Assembly: GCF_003719725.1 (NCBI RefSeq)
Contig: NZ_RIAX01000007.1
Coordinates: 62,001 to 126,000 of the forward strand
Direction: 5' to 3'
Length of the DNA: 64,000 bases
Source of the DNA: Planococcus salinus
GTDB taxonomy: Bacteria; Bacillota; Bacilli; Bacillales_A; Planococcaceae
Shown here: positions 38,798 to 47,366 of the stretch, one piece after another
Numbering within the stretch: position 1 is the first letter of the stretch
How the letters are laid out: each line of letters opens with the position of its first letter
Program-made: the position numbers and the translations under genes
The notes under the pieces: model-generated
What the model was told of the DNA's origin: nothing
The model's database searches: none
Seen by the model: only the letters and a program-made list of their open reading frames with translations

Positions 38798-40300
38798 ATG
38801 AGGAGTATGCAATTTGACCAAATACCGAATCTTACAGTACTTGCTTGCCATGGACCTGTGACACAGGAAATCAGCTCGGTTTCTTATAATTCTGCGGAAG
38901 TAACACCGGGCGCCGCCTTTTTTTGTCTGATAGGAGAAAATACGGATGGTCATCTTTATATAGAAGAAGCGATATTCAAAGGGGCAAAAGCAATTATCGG
39001 CAGCCAACCGCTTCTTCTGAAAAGGCATGCGGAACAATTTCCTCACCTCAGCTTTGTGCTGGTGGAAGATTCGCGGGTCGCTTTGGCCTACTGCTCGATT
39101 CATTTTTCGGGAAATGCGTTGGATAAGCTGGTGAAAGTTGGCGTGACTGGTACAAACGGCAAGACGACGACGGCTTCTTACGTGAGAAACTTACTGAACC
39201 TTCTCGGGAAGCCATGTGGATTTCTTGGGACTACCGGGATAGTGAGCTCGAAAGGAAAGATTCCTTATAAAAAAAGCACACCCACTACTCCCTTGGCTTC
39301 TGACATACATACTGTTTTTTCAAAATTAGTATCCATCGGCGACCAGGCAGCTGCCATGGAGGTGTCTTCGATCGCATTGGACCAGAAGCGGGTCGAAGGA
39401 ATTGTTTTCGATGTTGCCATCCATACCAATATTTCAGAAGAGCATATGGAGTACCATAAAGTATTTGAGCATTATCTGGCATCTAAACTGCAATTGTTCG
39501 ATCAGGCAAAAGCAGCTGTCATCAATCTCGATGACCAGGGAATGGGAGCGGATTTACTGGAGAAAATCGATTATCCTTTTTTGGCCTACAGCCAATTTTC
39601 CGAGTCGGGAGCCGACCTTATCTGGGAGAATTGCCGGAATGAAGAGGAAGGTCTGGCTTTTGATTTGTGTTACCAAGGACAAAGCTACCCGGTGAAAGTT
39701 CCCCTTTTTGGGGAATACAATACCGGGAATCTGGTTGCAGCCATCGGAGCGGCATTGCTGACAGGGCATGACATGGCCTGTATTCTAACCGTGCTGCCGA
39801 AAATGTCTCAGGTGGAAGGCCGTTTCCAGGTGATTTCAGGTCCTGAGGGGCGAAAGATTGTGTTGGATTACGCTCATACACCCGTGGCTATTGATGCTGT
39901 ATTGACGGAAGTGAAGAAACTGCCGCATCGGCAGTTGATTGCGTTAATTGCCGGAATCGGTATCCGTGATTTTGTCAAAATGCCCAAGATGGCCCGGGCC
40001 GCCGAAGGAAAAGCTGATGTGTTGGTTGTGACAGTGGATCATCCGGGATATCACGAGCCCTATGATGTTGTTAATGAAGTATTGAAAGGATTTACAGTGC
40101 CTTACAAACAGAAAGTGGTGACTGCGCCATCCCGCCGTGAAGCAGTAGTGGCGGCATTAGCGGAAAGCGGTCCGAATGATATTGTCTTATTATCGAGTGG
40201 CTGCATCAACGGCGCGCAAATTGTGAAAGGCGAATATATCCCTCATTCAGACGAAGAAATTATTGATGCGTTTTTTCTGCAGCAAAACGAATATTTTTGA
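38798..40300 (+). CDS. MurE-like Mur ligase (UDP-MurNAc-tripeptide synthetase paralogue)
   Basis: 500 residues with all three Mur ligase domains. The ATP P-loop is VGVTGTNGKTTTASY (K122), followed by STPTTPLASD, AMEVSSIALDQKRVEG, the HTNISEEHMEYHK block and LDYAHTP. At the position where MurE enzymes carry the DNPR (DAP) or DNPA-type (Lys) substrate motif it has DHPG (414-417). It is outside any dcw cluster. It therefore probably adds a different amino acid to a UDP-muramyl dipeptide or acts on another acceptor. Start at 38798 or 38807: both have AGGAG close by. Confidence 0.8.
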   Translation: MRSMQFDQIPNLTVLACHGPVTQEISSVSYNSAEVTPGAAFFCLIGENTDGHLYIEEAIFKGAKAIIGSQPLLLKRHAEQFPHLSFVLVEDSRVALAYCSIHFSGNALDKLVKVGVTGTNGKTTTASYVRNLLNLLGKPCGFLGTTGIVSSKGKIPYKKSTPTTPLASDIHTVFSKLVSIGDQAAAMEVSSIALDQKRVEGIVFDVAIHTNISEEHMEYHKVFEHYLASKLQLFDQAKAAVINLDDQGMGADLLEKIDYPFLAYSQFSESGADLIWENCRNEEEGLAFDLCYQGQSYPVKVPLFGEYNTGNLVAAIGAALLTGHDMACILTVLPKMSQVEGRFQVISGPEGRKIVLDYAHTPVAIDAVLTEVKKLPHRQLIALIAGIGIRDFVKMPKMARAAEGKADVLVVTVDHPGYHEPYDVVNEVLKGFTVPYKQKVVTAPSRREAVVAALAESGPNDIVLLSSGCINGAQIVKGEYIPHSDEEIIDAFFLQQNEYF

Positions 40301-40380
40301 GTGGAAAGGTCGCTTTTTTCCGCGAGCTTGTGTTTAATAGATAGTGAAGGTACATAAGATTAAGAATTGGAGTGGATAAA

Positions 40381-41763
40381 ATGCAATACCGTACAGAAAA
40401 AGATACGATCGGTGAAATTCAGGTAGAAGCCGACAAAATGTGGGGAGCTCAGACACAGCGCAGTGTCCAGAACTTTGCAATCGGAACGGAACGCATGCCG
40501 CAGGAAGTTGTCATGGCGTTTGCCCAATTGAAAAAAGCGACAGCGAAAGCGAACCATAAACTCGGTAAATTGTCTGAAGCCAAGATGAAAGCCATTGAAA
40601 CAGCTGCCAATGAAGTGATCGAAGGCAAATGGAACGACCATTTCCCGCTCGTGGTATGGCAGACAGGAAGCGGCACACAGTCAAACATGAACATGAACGA
40701 AGTATTGGCCCGCCGTGGCAATGAAATTCTGGCAGAACAATCATCGGACGAAAAACTGCATCCGAACGATGATGTCAATATGTCTCAAAGCTCGAATGAT
40801 ACATATCCTACAGCGATGCATGTGGCAGGAGTATTGGCGGTCACTCAAAATCTGATTCCGGCCATTCAGAAATTGAAAGCAACGCTTGCACAAAAATCAG
40901 AGCAATTTGATGACATCATTAAAATTGGCCGCACACACTTACAGGATGCGACACCATTGACGCTTGGACAGGAAATCAGCGGCTGGAAGCATATGCTGGA
41001 AAAAAGTGAGCGCATGGTCAGCGAGAGCGTGGAATACATGCGCGAATTGGCCATTGGCGGAACGGCAGTAGGAACAGGCATCAACGCAGATCCTTCATTT
41101 GGTCCGTCTGTTGCTGAATTCATCAGCGAAGCAGTCGGCACGAAGTTTACTTCTGCTGAAAACAAATTCCATGCGCTGACAAGCCACGACGAAATGGTTT
41201 ACGCACATGGTGCCATCAAAGGACTGGCGGCGGATGCCATGAAGATTGCCAATGATGTACGCTGGCTGGCAAGTGGTCCTCGCAGTGGAATCGGCGAAAT
41301 CACGATTCCGGCAAACGAACCGGGCAGCTCAATCATGCCGGGCAAAGTCAACCCGACGCAAAGCGAAGCTTTGACGATGGTGGCTGTTCAGGTCATGGGC
41401 AACGACGCGGCAATCGGTTTTGGAGCAAGCCAGGGGAACTTCGAATTGAATGTTTTCAAACCGGTCATTGCTTACAACTTCCTGCAATCTGTCCGTTTAC
41501 TGACTGACAGCTTGATCAGTTTCAACGATAACTGCGCTGTCGGCATTGAAGCGAACTTGGAAGTCATCGGAAACCACGTGAAAAATTCATTGATGCTGGT
41601 TACTTCATTGAACCCGCACATCGGTTACGAAAAAGCGGCGGCAATTGCGAAACAAGCACACAACGAAGGAACGACTTTGAAAGAATCTGCAGTGAAGAGC
41701 GGACATTTAACCGCCGAGCAGTTCGACGAATGGGTGAAACCGGAGAACATGGTAGGAAAATAA
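40381..41763 (+). CDS. fumC: fumarate hydratase class II
   Basis: 460 residues. The signature [13 protein letters not shown] is intact, with [26 protein letters not shown] and [18 protein letters not shown]. It interconverts fumarate and malate in the TCA cycle. The start at ATG 40381 is 8 nt after GGAG; a GTG three codons earlier overlaps that site. Stand-alone unit ending in a terminator. Aspartase shares the fold, but the motif details and length favour fumarase. Confidence 0.93.
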   Translation: MQYRTEKDTIGEIQVEADKMWGAQTQRSVQNFAIGTERMPQEVVMAFAQLKKATAKANHKLGKLSEAKMKAIETAANEVIEGKWNDHFPLVVWQTGSGTQSNMNMNEVLARRGNEILAEQSSDEKLHPNDDVNMSQSSNDTYPTAMHVAGVLAVTQNLIPAIQKLKATLAQKSEQFDDIIKIGRTHLQDATPLTLGQEISGWKHMLEKSERMVSESVEYMRELAIGGTAVGTGINADPSFGPSVAEFISEAVGTKFTSAENKFHALTSHDEMVYAHGAIKGLAADAMKIANDVRWLASGPRSGIGEITIPANEPGSSIMPGKVNPTQSEALTMVAVQVMGNDAAIGFGASQGNFELNVFKPVIAYNFLQSVRLLTDSLISFNDNCAVGIEANLEVIGNHVKNSLMLVTSLNPHIGYEKAAAIAKQAHNEGTTLKESAVKSGHLTAEQFDEWVKPENMVGK

Positions 41764-41771
41764 TAGCTTTG

Positions 41772-41806
41772 AAAACGGCCGGGAAATCTTTTCCGGCTGT
41801 TTTTTG
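41772..41806 (+). terminator. terminator after fumC
   Basis: AAAACGGCCGG and CCGGCTGTTTT (one G-U) with a T6 tail. Confidence 0.8.
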
Positions 41807-41916
41807 TTGGGGATTTTTTCGGTGGATGCCCACCAGCCTAACCTATGACAAAGGATTTTATCCATCTGGTAGCGAATAATACAATAAACCGAAACAAAGA
41901 GTGGAAGAGGTGTGTT

Positions 41917-42579
41917 ATGCAGAAATCGTTTGTTACATCATGGAGCGGTGGGAAGGATTCGGCGCTTGCTTATTACCGTGCCGTCTTGGAAGGGCATGTG
42001 CCGCTTGCCCTGTTCACGATGTTCGAAGAAGACGGTTCGAAATCACGTTCCCATGGATTGCCGTTGGAAGTGATGGAAGCGCAGGCTGAGCGGATGGGGC
42101 TTCCTTTAATTATCGGGAAAGCTGATTGGGCCGGGTATGAGAAGGAATTTATCGGTCAGCTGAAGAAGTTTAAAGAAGGTGGCATCGACATGGGGGTCTA
42201 CGGCGACATTGACTTGGAAGATCATTTGAGGTGGATCGAAAAAGTCAGTGCGGCAGCCGGTATGGAAGTAAATCACCCACTGTGGCAGGAACCGAGAAGA
42301 GCGTTGCTTGAAGAATTGATCGATTCGGGATTTAAAGCGGTCGTTACTGTAGTGGATACAAGCCGTGTGGATGAAAAATTCTTAGGCCGTGAGTTTACAC
42401 GCGAATTGATCGCTGAGCTGGAAACACTCGGCATTGACGCCTGCGGAGAAGAAGGGGAATTCCATACCGTCATTATCGACGGGCCGATTTTCGTTGAACC
42501 GGTCCCGGTAACGTTTGGCGATAAGGTTGCTGTCGATCAGTACCGGATGCTGGATGTGAAACTTCAGGAAAAGGAGTGA
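41917..42579 (+). CDS. Dph6-like PP-loop ATP pyrophosphatase (diphthine-ammonia ligase family)
   Basis: 220 residues. The PP-loop SWSGGKDSALAYYRA is at residues 7-21. GIDACGEEGEFHTVIIDGPIF is the second family block (EGGEY/FHT). The archaeal/eukaryotic relatives amidate diphthine on EF-2; bacteria lack diphthamide, so the bacterial substrate is unknown. GAGGTG lies before ATG 41917; upstream in-frame codons to 41845 have no site. The following GNAT gene begins 7 nt after the stop with an overlapping ribosome site, so it is probably one operon. Confidence 0.85.
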   Translation: MQKSFVTSWSGGKDSALAYYRAVLEGHVPLALFTMFEEDGSKSRSHGLPLEVMEAQAERMGLPLIIGKADWAGYEKEFIGQLKKFKEGGIDMGVYGDIDLEDHLRWIEKVSAAAGMEVNHPLWQEPRRALLEELIDSGFKAVVTVVDTSRVDEKFLGREFTRELIAELETLGIDACGEEGEFHTVIIDGPIFVEPVPVTFGDKVAVDQYRMLDVKLQEKE

Positions 42580-42586
42580 GCAGTCG

Positions 42587-43582
42587 ATGATTCAGTTTAT
42601 GGGAGTGGAAGAGCGTCACATTCGACAGATGTCAGCGCTTTTGGCAAAGCGCCATGAGAAGGAGCGGAAGAGCTTTCCTTATCTTCCTGCGGCTTTTGAA
42701 GAAATTGACGAAGCGGAAACTATTATCCGGGAAATGCTGAAACGTCCTTACATCAGCGGCATTGTGGCGGTTCGTGGGATTGACGTCATCGGTTATTTGC
42801 TTTATGAATTTAAAGAAGACAGTCAGCGGGGCCGATATGTGTGGATGGACTATGAGTCGATTGCAATCGGCGGGAAAGAGCATCCAAGTTTGCTGCGCCT
42901 GCTGTATGCGGACGCAGGGGCGGAATGGGTCAAGCACGGTTACTTTCATCATGTGCTGCTGGCTCCGCTGGGTGATGAATCCATTGTGGCCGAATGGCTC
43001 GATCAGTCGTTTTCTTATGAACAGAAATACGCCATTTTGTCATTGAAGGATTTCGAACCGCACGGAAAAGAACCGATACCTGAGATGGAAATTCAAAGCG
43101 GCGGTAAAGAAGATGTATCGCTGTTAAAGAAAATGGCGGTATGGAACAGCATCCACCAGGCGGCCGCTCCTTCATGGGCGCCGATTACGAAAGAAGCATT
43201 GGAAAATGTAAAGAAAAGTTATGCTGGGCTTTCTGAAGATGAAGAAGCACACTTGTGGCTGGCAAGACAAGGAGAGAGGATTGCGGGCTTCCACGTCTAC
43301 TTCAAAAAAACGGCTGCCTCCAGCTTAGTGACACCTGCCAATTGCGCCGAGCTGGCCGCTGCTTCGACCAATCCTGAGCTTCGCGGCAAAGGGGTGGGGC
43401 GGTCACTCGCCAACTACTGTTTTTCAGAGATGAAAAAAGAAGGCTACGATTACATTTTCGCGGATTGGCATACGCCCAACCAATTGGCTTCCTATTTCTG
43501 GCCGCGCATCGGTTTTCAACCCGTGATGGTCCGGATGTCACGGCAAATCGATCCGCGCATTGCATGGGCACATGGCGAGTAA
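42587..43582 (+). CDS. double-domain GNAT acetyltransferase
   Basis: 331 residues made of two GNAT-like halves. The N-terminal half (1-155) lacks a clear acetyl-CoA motif. The C-terminal half (165-320) has AAASTNPELRGKGVGRSLANYCF (R/QxxGxG/A) and ADWHTPNQLASYFWPRIGFQPV. This architecture is seen in MshD/Eis-like and aminoglycoside-type acetyltransferases. AAAAGGAG lies just before the start, inside the Dph6-like gene's end. Acceptor unknown. Confidence 0.78.
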   Translation: MIQFMGVEERHIRQMSALLAKRHEKERKSFPYLPAAFEEIDEAETIIREMLKRPYISGIVAVRGIDVIGYLLYEFKEDSQRGRYVWMDYESIAIGGKEHPSLLRLLYADAGAEWVKHGYFHHVLLAPLGDESIVAEWLDQSFSYEQKYAILSLKDFEPHGKEPIPEMEIQSGGKEDVSLLKKMAVWNSIHQAAAPSWAPITKEALENVKKSYAGLSEDEEAHLWLARQGERIAGFHVYFKKTAASSLVTPANCAELAAASTNPELRGKGVGRSLANYCFSEMKKEGYDYIFADWHTPNQLASYFWPRIGFQPVMVRMSRQIDPRIAWAHGE

Positions 43583-43633
43583 GGTGGTCAGGTTTGTTGT
43601 TTGGAAAAGTATAGGTTCCAATTCGAACGTTCG

Positions 43634-43672
43634 TAAAGTGCCGGGACACTTTTTCGGGCGTTTTTTCTTGTT
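43634..43672 (+). terminator. weak terminator
   Basis: AAAGTG-N6-CACTTT with T5, followed by another GC stretch and T6. It marks the edge of the AT-richer accessory segment. Confidence 0.45.
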
Positions 43673-43726
43673 TTGGTGACGTTCGTAAGCGTGTACTTTT
43701 CGGAATGCTTCGAAATTGAAAGGTTA

Positions 43727-43960
43727 ATGAAAAAAGGAGGGTTTATTATCAAGGATTACTTATTAAGGACGGTTTGGATCTTGCCAAACATTTTGATGTA
43801 TTTTACATCACTTGGTCTTGTAATTTTTGTTTCCGTTTTCTATAGAGATTTAAATAATCCCTTTTTATTTGTTTATTTAGGATTTGTTGTTCTTACTATG
43901 CTTTTCGCTGTATTTGGTACATACAAAATTATTCTTTGGATCAGAGAAGGAAAAATGTAG
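43727..43960 (+). CDS. small two-helix membrane protein, possible non-ATG start
   Basis: Up to 77 residues, two hydrophobic helices (WILPNILMYFTSLGLVIFVSVFY and FLFVYLGFVVLTMLFAVFGTYKIIL) and a short basic tail. The ATG at 43727 has a poor site, whereas AAAAAAGGAGG (ends 43740) is ideally spaced 7 nt from an in-frame ATC at 43748 and 4 nt from ATT at 43745. Either the real start is a non-canonical codon or a former ATG has mutated. AT-rich composition unlike its left neighbours. Family not recognised. Confidence 0.5.
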   Translation: MKKGGFIIKDYLLRTVWILPNILMYFTSLGLVIFVSVFYRDLNNPFLFVYLGFVVLTMLFAVFGTYKIILWIREGKM

Positions 43961-43981
43961 AACCGAGTTTGACTGGAGCTC

Positions 43982-44101
43982 TCAACTTGCAGCTTTCCAA
44001 CTTTTGTGTACTTCATGAATCTGTCACTCCACTGGACTTATGCCGGCCAGTTTTCCTGAAATGTGTTCGTGATTGTAATAATGGAGAAGCAGCTTAGTAG
44101 A
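43982..44101 (-). pseudogene. IS3-family transposase C-terminal remnant
   Basis: Minus-strand translation gives LLLHYYNHEHISGKLAGISP, followed by VE, a TGA stop (44024-44026), then about 14 more in-frame residues. The YYNxERxxxKLxGxSPVE pattern is the classical end of IS3/IS150 OrfB transposases after the last catalytic Glu. Only about 40 codons remain, with an internal stop and no upstream part, so this is a decayed mobile element. Confidence 0.7.
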
Positions 44102-44175
44102 TTAACTGCTTAAGAAAGAGAAGTAATAAAAATGACGGTTTGATGTATACTACATTAAAAAAAGAGAGGTAAATT

Positions 44176-44757
44176 ATGAAGATTACACCAGTGAAACTAG
44201 TGGGGGAAAGAGTAATTTTGCTTCCTATGGAAATTCATCATGCTGAGGACTTGTTCAATGCAGGCAACAGCGCGGAGATATGGGCATACATGCCAATGAA
44301 AGTAGAGTCGATTGAAGACATGAAAGGTCTTGTAGACAAGGCGCTTCAAGCGAGAGAGCAAGGAACCGAGTTTCCTTTTGTTATCTTCGATAAGAAGTTG
44401 AGGAAAATTGTAGGTAGCACTCGGTTTCTTGATATATCCACCCACGATAAAAGTTTGGAAATAGGGTGGACATGGCTGTCTCCCGTTGTTTGGAAAACCC
44501 GAGTCAATACAGAGTGCAAGTATCTTCTGTTGAAACACTGCTTTGAAATTCTTCAGGCCATCCGTGTTCAAATAAAAACGGATGGCCGCAATATAAGGTC
44601 TCAACAGGCCATTGAAAGAATAGGGGCCGTTAAAGAAGGGGTACTCCGTCAGCATCGGATCTTGCCTGATGGGTTTGTGCGGGACTCAGTCTACTATAGT
44701 GTAATAGATAGAGAGTGGGTAAAGGTAAAAGAGAGATTGGAGAGCATGCTATCATGA
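44176..44757 (+). CDS. GNAT acetyltransferase, RimJ/RimL type
   Basis: 193 residues. LVGERVILLPMEIHHAEDLF at the start, LEIGWTWLSPVVWKTRVNTECKYLLLKHCFE in the acetyl-CoA region and IERIGAVKEGVLRQHRILPDG near the end match the RimJ/RimL/YnaD subfamily that acetylates protein N-termini or small amines. The normally glycine-rich motif A is unusual (WKTRVNTECK). AGAGAGG precedes the ATG. It lies in an AT-richer segment next to the IS remnant, so recent acquisition is possible. Confidence 0.8.
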   Translation: MKITPVKLVGERVILLPMEIHHAEDLFNAGNSAEIWAYMPMKVESIEDMKGLVDKALQAREQGTEFPFVIFDKKLRKIVGSTRFLDISTHDKSLEIGWTWLSPVVWKTRVNTECKYLLLKHCFEILQAIRVQIKTDGRNIRSQQAIERIGAVKEGVLRQHRILPDGFVRDSVYYSVIDREWVKVKERLESMLS

Positions 44758-44855
44758 AAAGGGAATATTCGTAGCAACCATTTTTATGTTAAGCTGGATT
44801 GACGATAGGTGGAAGAGGATTCCAAAGAGACCAGTACATTTATGAAAAGGAATTG

Positions 44856-45056
44856 GTGGCGTTGAGCGAATTATTATCATCGAAAAGATTTGTCCCTGTT
44901 TATTTTATCGTTGGCTGTTTATCTGTCCTGTTATTCAGAGCTTTGGGTTCTTCTTGGCTTGAAGTGTTCATGTCCACTTTTTTGTGTTTTTTAGCAGGAA
45001 TTCTGTTGTTGATGCAAAACTTCACGTCTTCTAAAGAAACCGAAAATGATAAATGA
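44856..45056 (+). CDS. small two-helix membrane protein
   Basis: About 66 residues with two hydrophobic segments (FVPVYFIVGCLSVLLF and WLEVFMSTFLCFLAGILLLM) and a polar C-terminus. AAAAGGA is 4 nt before a GTG at 44856; TTG 44862 is an alternative. The frame extends upstream to 44799 without a ribosome site. No family recognised. The size and layout resemble the neighbour at 43727. Confidence 0.5.
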   Translation: MALSELLSSKRFVPVYFIVGCLSVLLFRALGSSWLEVFMSTFLCFLAGILLLMQNFTSSKETENDK

Positions 45057-45094
45057 TATACATTCAAAAATGTGTGAATAAAACAGGATCCCTA

Positions 45095-45158
45095 AATGAA
45101 TGGACCCCCGAATACAACCACTTATGTCAGGTGGCGGCGATTCGGGGGTCCATTCATT
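45095..45158. repeat. large hairpin with 19-bp perfect stem
   Basis: AATGAATGGACCCCCGAAT (45095-45113) is perfectly complementary to 45140-45158 around a 26-nt loop that itself contains CCAC/GTGG. It sits between convergent genes; the 3' side on the plus strand has only a weak T run about 12 nt on. Too long for an ordinary terminator, and possibly a small mobile palindrome. Confidence 0.75.
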
Positions 45159-45193
45159 CTATATCCATTTTTGTAGTTTTACCTTATAAATCT

Positions 45194-45760
45194 TTAAAAA
45201 TCGTACTCCGCTTCCTTTTCCTCACGTATCTTCGTAAACGTTTCCGTCAGCACCACCGTGTCTTCTGCAAGTCGGTCGATGCGGAACAATACGTCATGGT
45301 TGATGATTTCTTTCTGAAGAAAATCTTCTTCTTCAATAAAGACAAAAGTCTGGACCATTTGTGCTTTCATGTAAGCCAGGATCGGTTTCAGCTGAGTGTC
45401 TGCCACCATGTAATGCTTGGCAGAGCCTGCTGTCACCAGCATGCTGACCACTTTGTCGCGGAAAGCATTTACCGGCAGCAAATCAAAGATGTTCTTCAAA
45501 GCGGCTGGAATGGATGCCTGGAAAATGGGCGTCCCGATGACGATGGCATCTGCTTCCATCAGGGTTTTTGTGACGTAACCCGTATCCCCTTCATAATCGA
45601 GGTAATTGCGGCCATCGCTGAATTCCATTCTGTAATCAGCCAGATCGATCAAAGTTGTTTCCACATCCGGATATTTTTCGGAAATCGCTTTGACGGTTGC
45701 GTCCATGGCGATTCTCGTTTTCGAACCGATTTGGGAACCGGATAAAGCAACAATTTTCAT
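45194..45760 (-). CDS. NADPH-dependent FMN reductase
   Basis: 188 residues, flavodoxin-like fold. The FMN phosphate loop is LSGSQIGSKTR (residues 6-16); GTPIFQASIPAALKNIFDLLP is the second flavin loop. Similar to SsuE/YwqN-type reductases that supply reduced FMN to two-component monooxygenases. It lies 12 nt after an LLM-class monooxygenase gene in the same direction, a textbook pairing. GGAGG precedes the ATG. Confidence 0.87.
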   Translation of the reverse strand: MKIVALSGSQIGSKTRIAMDATVKAISEKYPDVETTLIDLADYRMEFSDGRNYLDYEGDTGYVTKTLMEADAIVIGTPIFQASIPAALKNIFDLLPVNAFRDKVVSMLVTAGSAKHYMVADTQLKPILAYMKAQMVQTFVFIEEEDFLQKEIINHDVLFRIDRLAEDTVVLTETFTKIREEKEAEYDF

Positions 45761-45772
45761 TCCGTTTCCTCC

Positions 45773-46831
45773 TTATTTTTTGGCTGTGTACTTTTTGATC
45801 GCCGGCAATATTTCCGTGCCGATCAGTTCCAGGTTTTTCTTGATATTGTCCATCGGCATCCCGCCAAAGTCGATTTGGGCGATATAGCGCTGATGGCCGA
45901 ACACTTCGTGCTGATGCAGTATTTTCTCGATGATTTGCTGCGGGCTGCCGACATTCATGATGTTATGCGGGTCCACACCTTGAGCAAAGAGCTGTTTCGG
46001 GAACCCGCCGCCGTTCGTCCGTTTCATTCCTTCGTTGATATGAGGGTACAGATCTTTCAGCGCTTGTTGTGATGTTTCCGCAGCATAGAAAAAGCCTGCT
46101 GTGGCAATCGGCAGTTCATCGGGGTTGTGCCCGCCTGCCCGTGCTGCATCGCGGTAAGCGTCGACTGTCCGTTTAAAAGTTGAGGTGGCACCACCCAAAT
46201 GGGCCATGAACATCGGCACGCCGGCATATCCGGCTTTCATGGCGCTTGCTGGTGTGCCGCCCACTGCACGCCAAATCGGAAGGGATCCGTTGACCGGACG
46301 TGGAAGCATCTGTGCATCACGCAGCGGTGCCCGGAATTCGCCGCTCCAATTGACGGTTTCGTTTTCATTGATCAAGCGCAGAAGCTCGAATTTTTCTTCG
46401 AAAAGCTCTTCGTAGTTGCGGACGTCATAGCCGAGCAGGTCAAAGAGCCCGATCCGGGAAGCACGTCCTGCCACAATCTCTGCTCTGCCGCCCGAAATCA
46501 GGTCAAGAGTGGCGAAGTTTTCATAGACACGTACCGGGTCTGAGGTGCTGATGATGGTGGAAGAGCTGGCAATTTTGATTTTTTTCGTAGCTTGCGCGAT
46601 TGCAGAAAGCACCACCGCATGCGCCTGCGTAGCGAAATATTCCTGATGGCTTTCGCCGACACTGAAAAAATCGACGCCTGCCTGTTCTGCCAGCTCTGCG
46701 TATTCGATGATTTCCTGAATCCGTTCCTGAGCAGAGATTCTTTCGCCTGTCGCGGGGTTCGGCAAGTGGTCTCCCAGCGTATAAATGCCAAACTCTAATC
46801 CTTCGTCAGGGTTAATGCGATATTTTTCCAT
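45773..46831 (-). CDS. LLM class flavin-dependent oxidoreductase
   Basis: 352 residues, luciferase-like TIM barrel: LEFGIYTLGDHLP, AGVDFFSVGESHQEYFATQ, IASSSTIISTSDPVRVYENFATLDLISGGRAE and the LPIWRAVGGTPASA phosphate region. These enzymes use reduced FMN and O2 to oxidise aldehydes, alkanesulphonates or amines. The adjacent FMN reductase would supply FMNH2. The divergent HxlR gene 119 bp away probably controls the pair. A ribosome site lies before the ATG at 46831 (GGCGG). Substrate unknown. Confidence 0.87.
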   Translation of the reverse strand: MEKYRINPDEGLEFGIYTLGDHLPNPATGERISAQERIQEIIEYAELAEQAGVDFFSVGESHQEYFATQAHAVVLSAIAQATKKIKIASSSTIISTSDPVRVYENFATLDLISGGRAEIVAGRASRIGLFDLLGYDVRNYEELFEEKFELLRLINENETVNWSGEFRAPLRDAQMLPRPVNGSLPIWRAVGGTPASAMKAGYAGVPMFMAHLGGATSTFKRTVDAYRDAARAGGHNPDELPIATAGFFYAAETSQQALKDLYPHINEGMKRTNGGGFPKQLFAQGVDPHNIMNVGSPQQIIEKILHQHEVFGHQRYIAQIDFGGMPMDNIKKNLELIGTEILPAIKKYTAKK

Positions 46832-46900
46832 GGGTGAATCCGCCCTTCTGATTTTAAATCTACTGCCATTATAAGCTGTGAACTGCTTTTTTGTAAGTAC

Positions 46901-46936
46901 GCACTTTAAAGTGCTATAGTATACAAAAAGATACTA
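46901..46936. promoter_or_regulatory. two dyads in the LLM-HxlR divergent region
   Basis: GCACTTTAAAGTGC (46901-46914) is a perfect 14-bp palindrome. TAGTAT-N8-ATACTA (46917-46936) follows and resembles YodB-type half-sites (TACTATT/AATAGTA). Likely operators for the HxlR regulator controlling both directions. Confidence 0.6.
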
Positions 46937-46950
46937 AGGAGGCCGCCGTT

Positions 46951-47304
46951 TTGGAAAAGAAACCCGATCATTGCCGTGTAGAAGACGCTTTGGGCATTCT
47001 TGTGGGGAAATGGAAACCGGTGATTCTACTATACCTGCTGCAGGAAGGCACAAAACGTTTCAGTGAGTTAAAACGCAATATGCCAGGCATTACACAAAAG
47101 ATGCTGACCAAGCAATTGCGCGAGCTGGAAGAGGAAGATATTATCGAGCGCGTTGTTTATCCCCAGGTGCCGCCAAAAGTGGAGTATTCCATGACTGAGT
47201 ATGGCCGGAGCCTGGAGCCGATTTTGGAGGCCATGCACGAATGGGGCACCAGGCATACTGAGCATAAAATGAAGAAGCAAATCCAGGTTAAAAGCTCTTC
47301 CTGA
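46951..47304 (+). CDS. HxlR family transcriptional regulator
   Basis: 117 residues: CRVEDALGILVGKWKPVILLYL with the conserved N-terminal Cys (C8), RFSELKRNMPGITQKMLTKQLRELEEEDII as the recognition region and the VPPKVEYSMTEYGRSL wing. TTG start with AAGGAGG about 8 nt upstream. Divergent from the LLM/FMN reductase pair and 62 nt before a nitroreductase, so it may sense quinone or other electrophile stress and control all three. The basic tail (KMKKQIQVK) is usual for the family. Confidence 0.87.
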   Translation: MEKKPDHCRVEDALGILVGKWKPVILLYLLQEGTKRFSELKRNMPGITQKMLTKQLRELEEEDIIERVVYPQVPPKVEYSMTEYGRSLEPILEAMHEWGTRHTEHKMKKQIQVKSSS

Positions 47305-47366
47305 TCGATAGGATCGATTGGTGGAATAAAACCAATTCGCAGTGGTTGTTAAAGGAGGCAAAATCT

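Noticed and set aside
45053-45745. 230-codon plus-strand frame with many His, Phe and Cys
   Set aside because: It is the antisense of the FMN reductase gene, which has clear family motifs on the minus strand, and it runs through the 19-bp hairpin.
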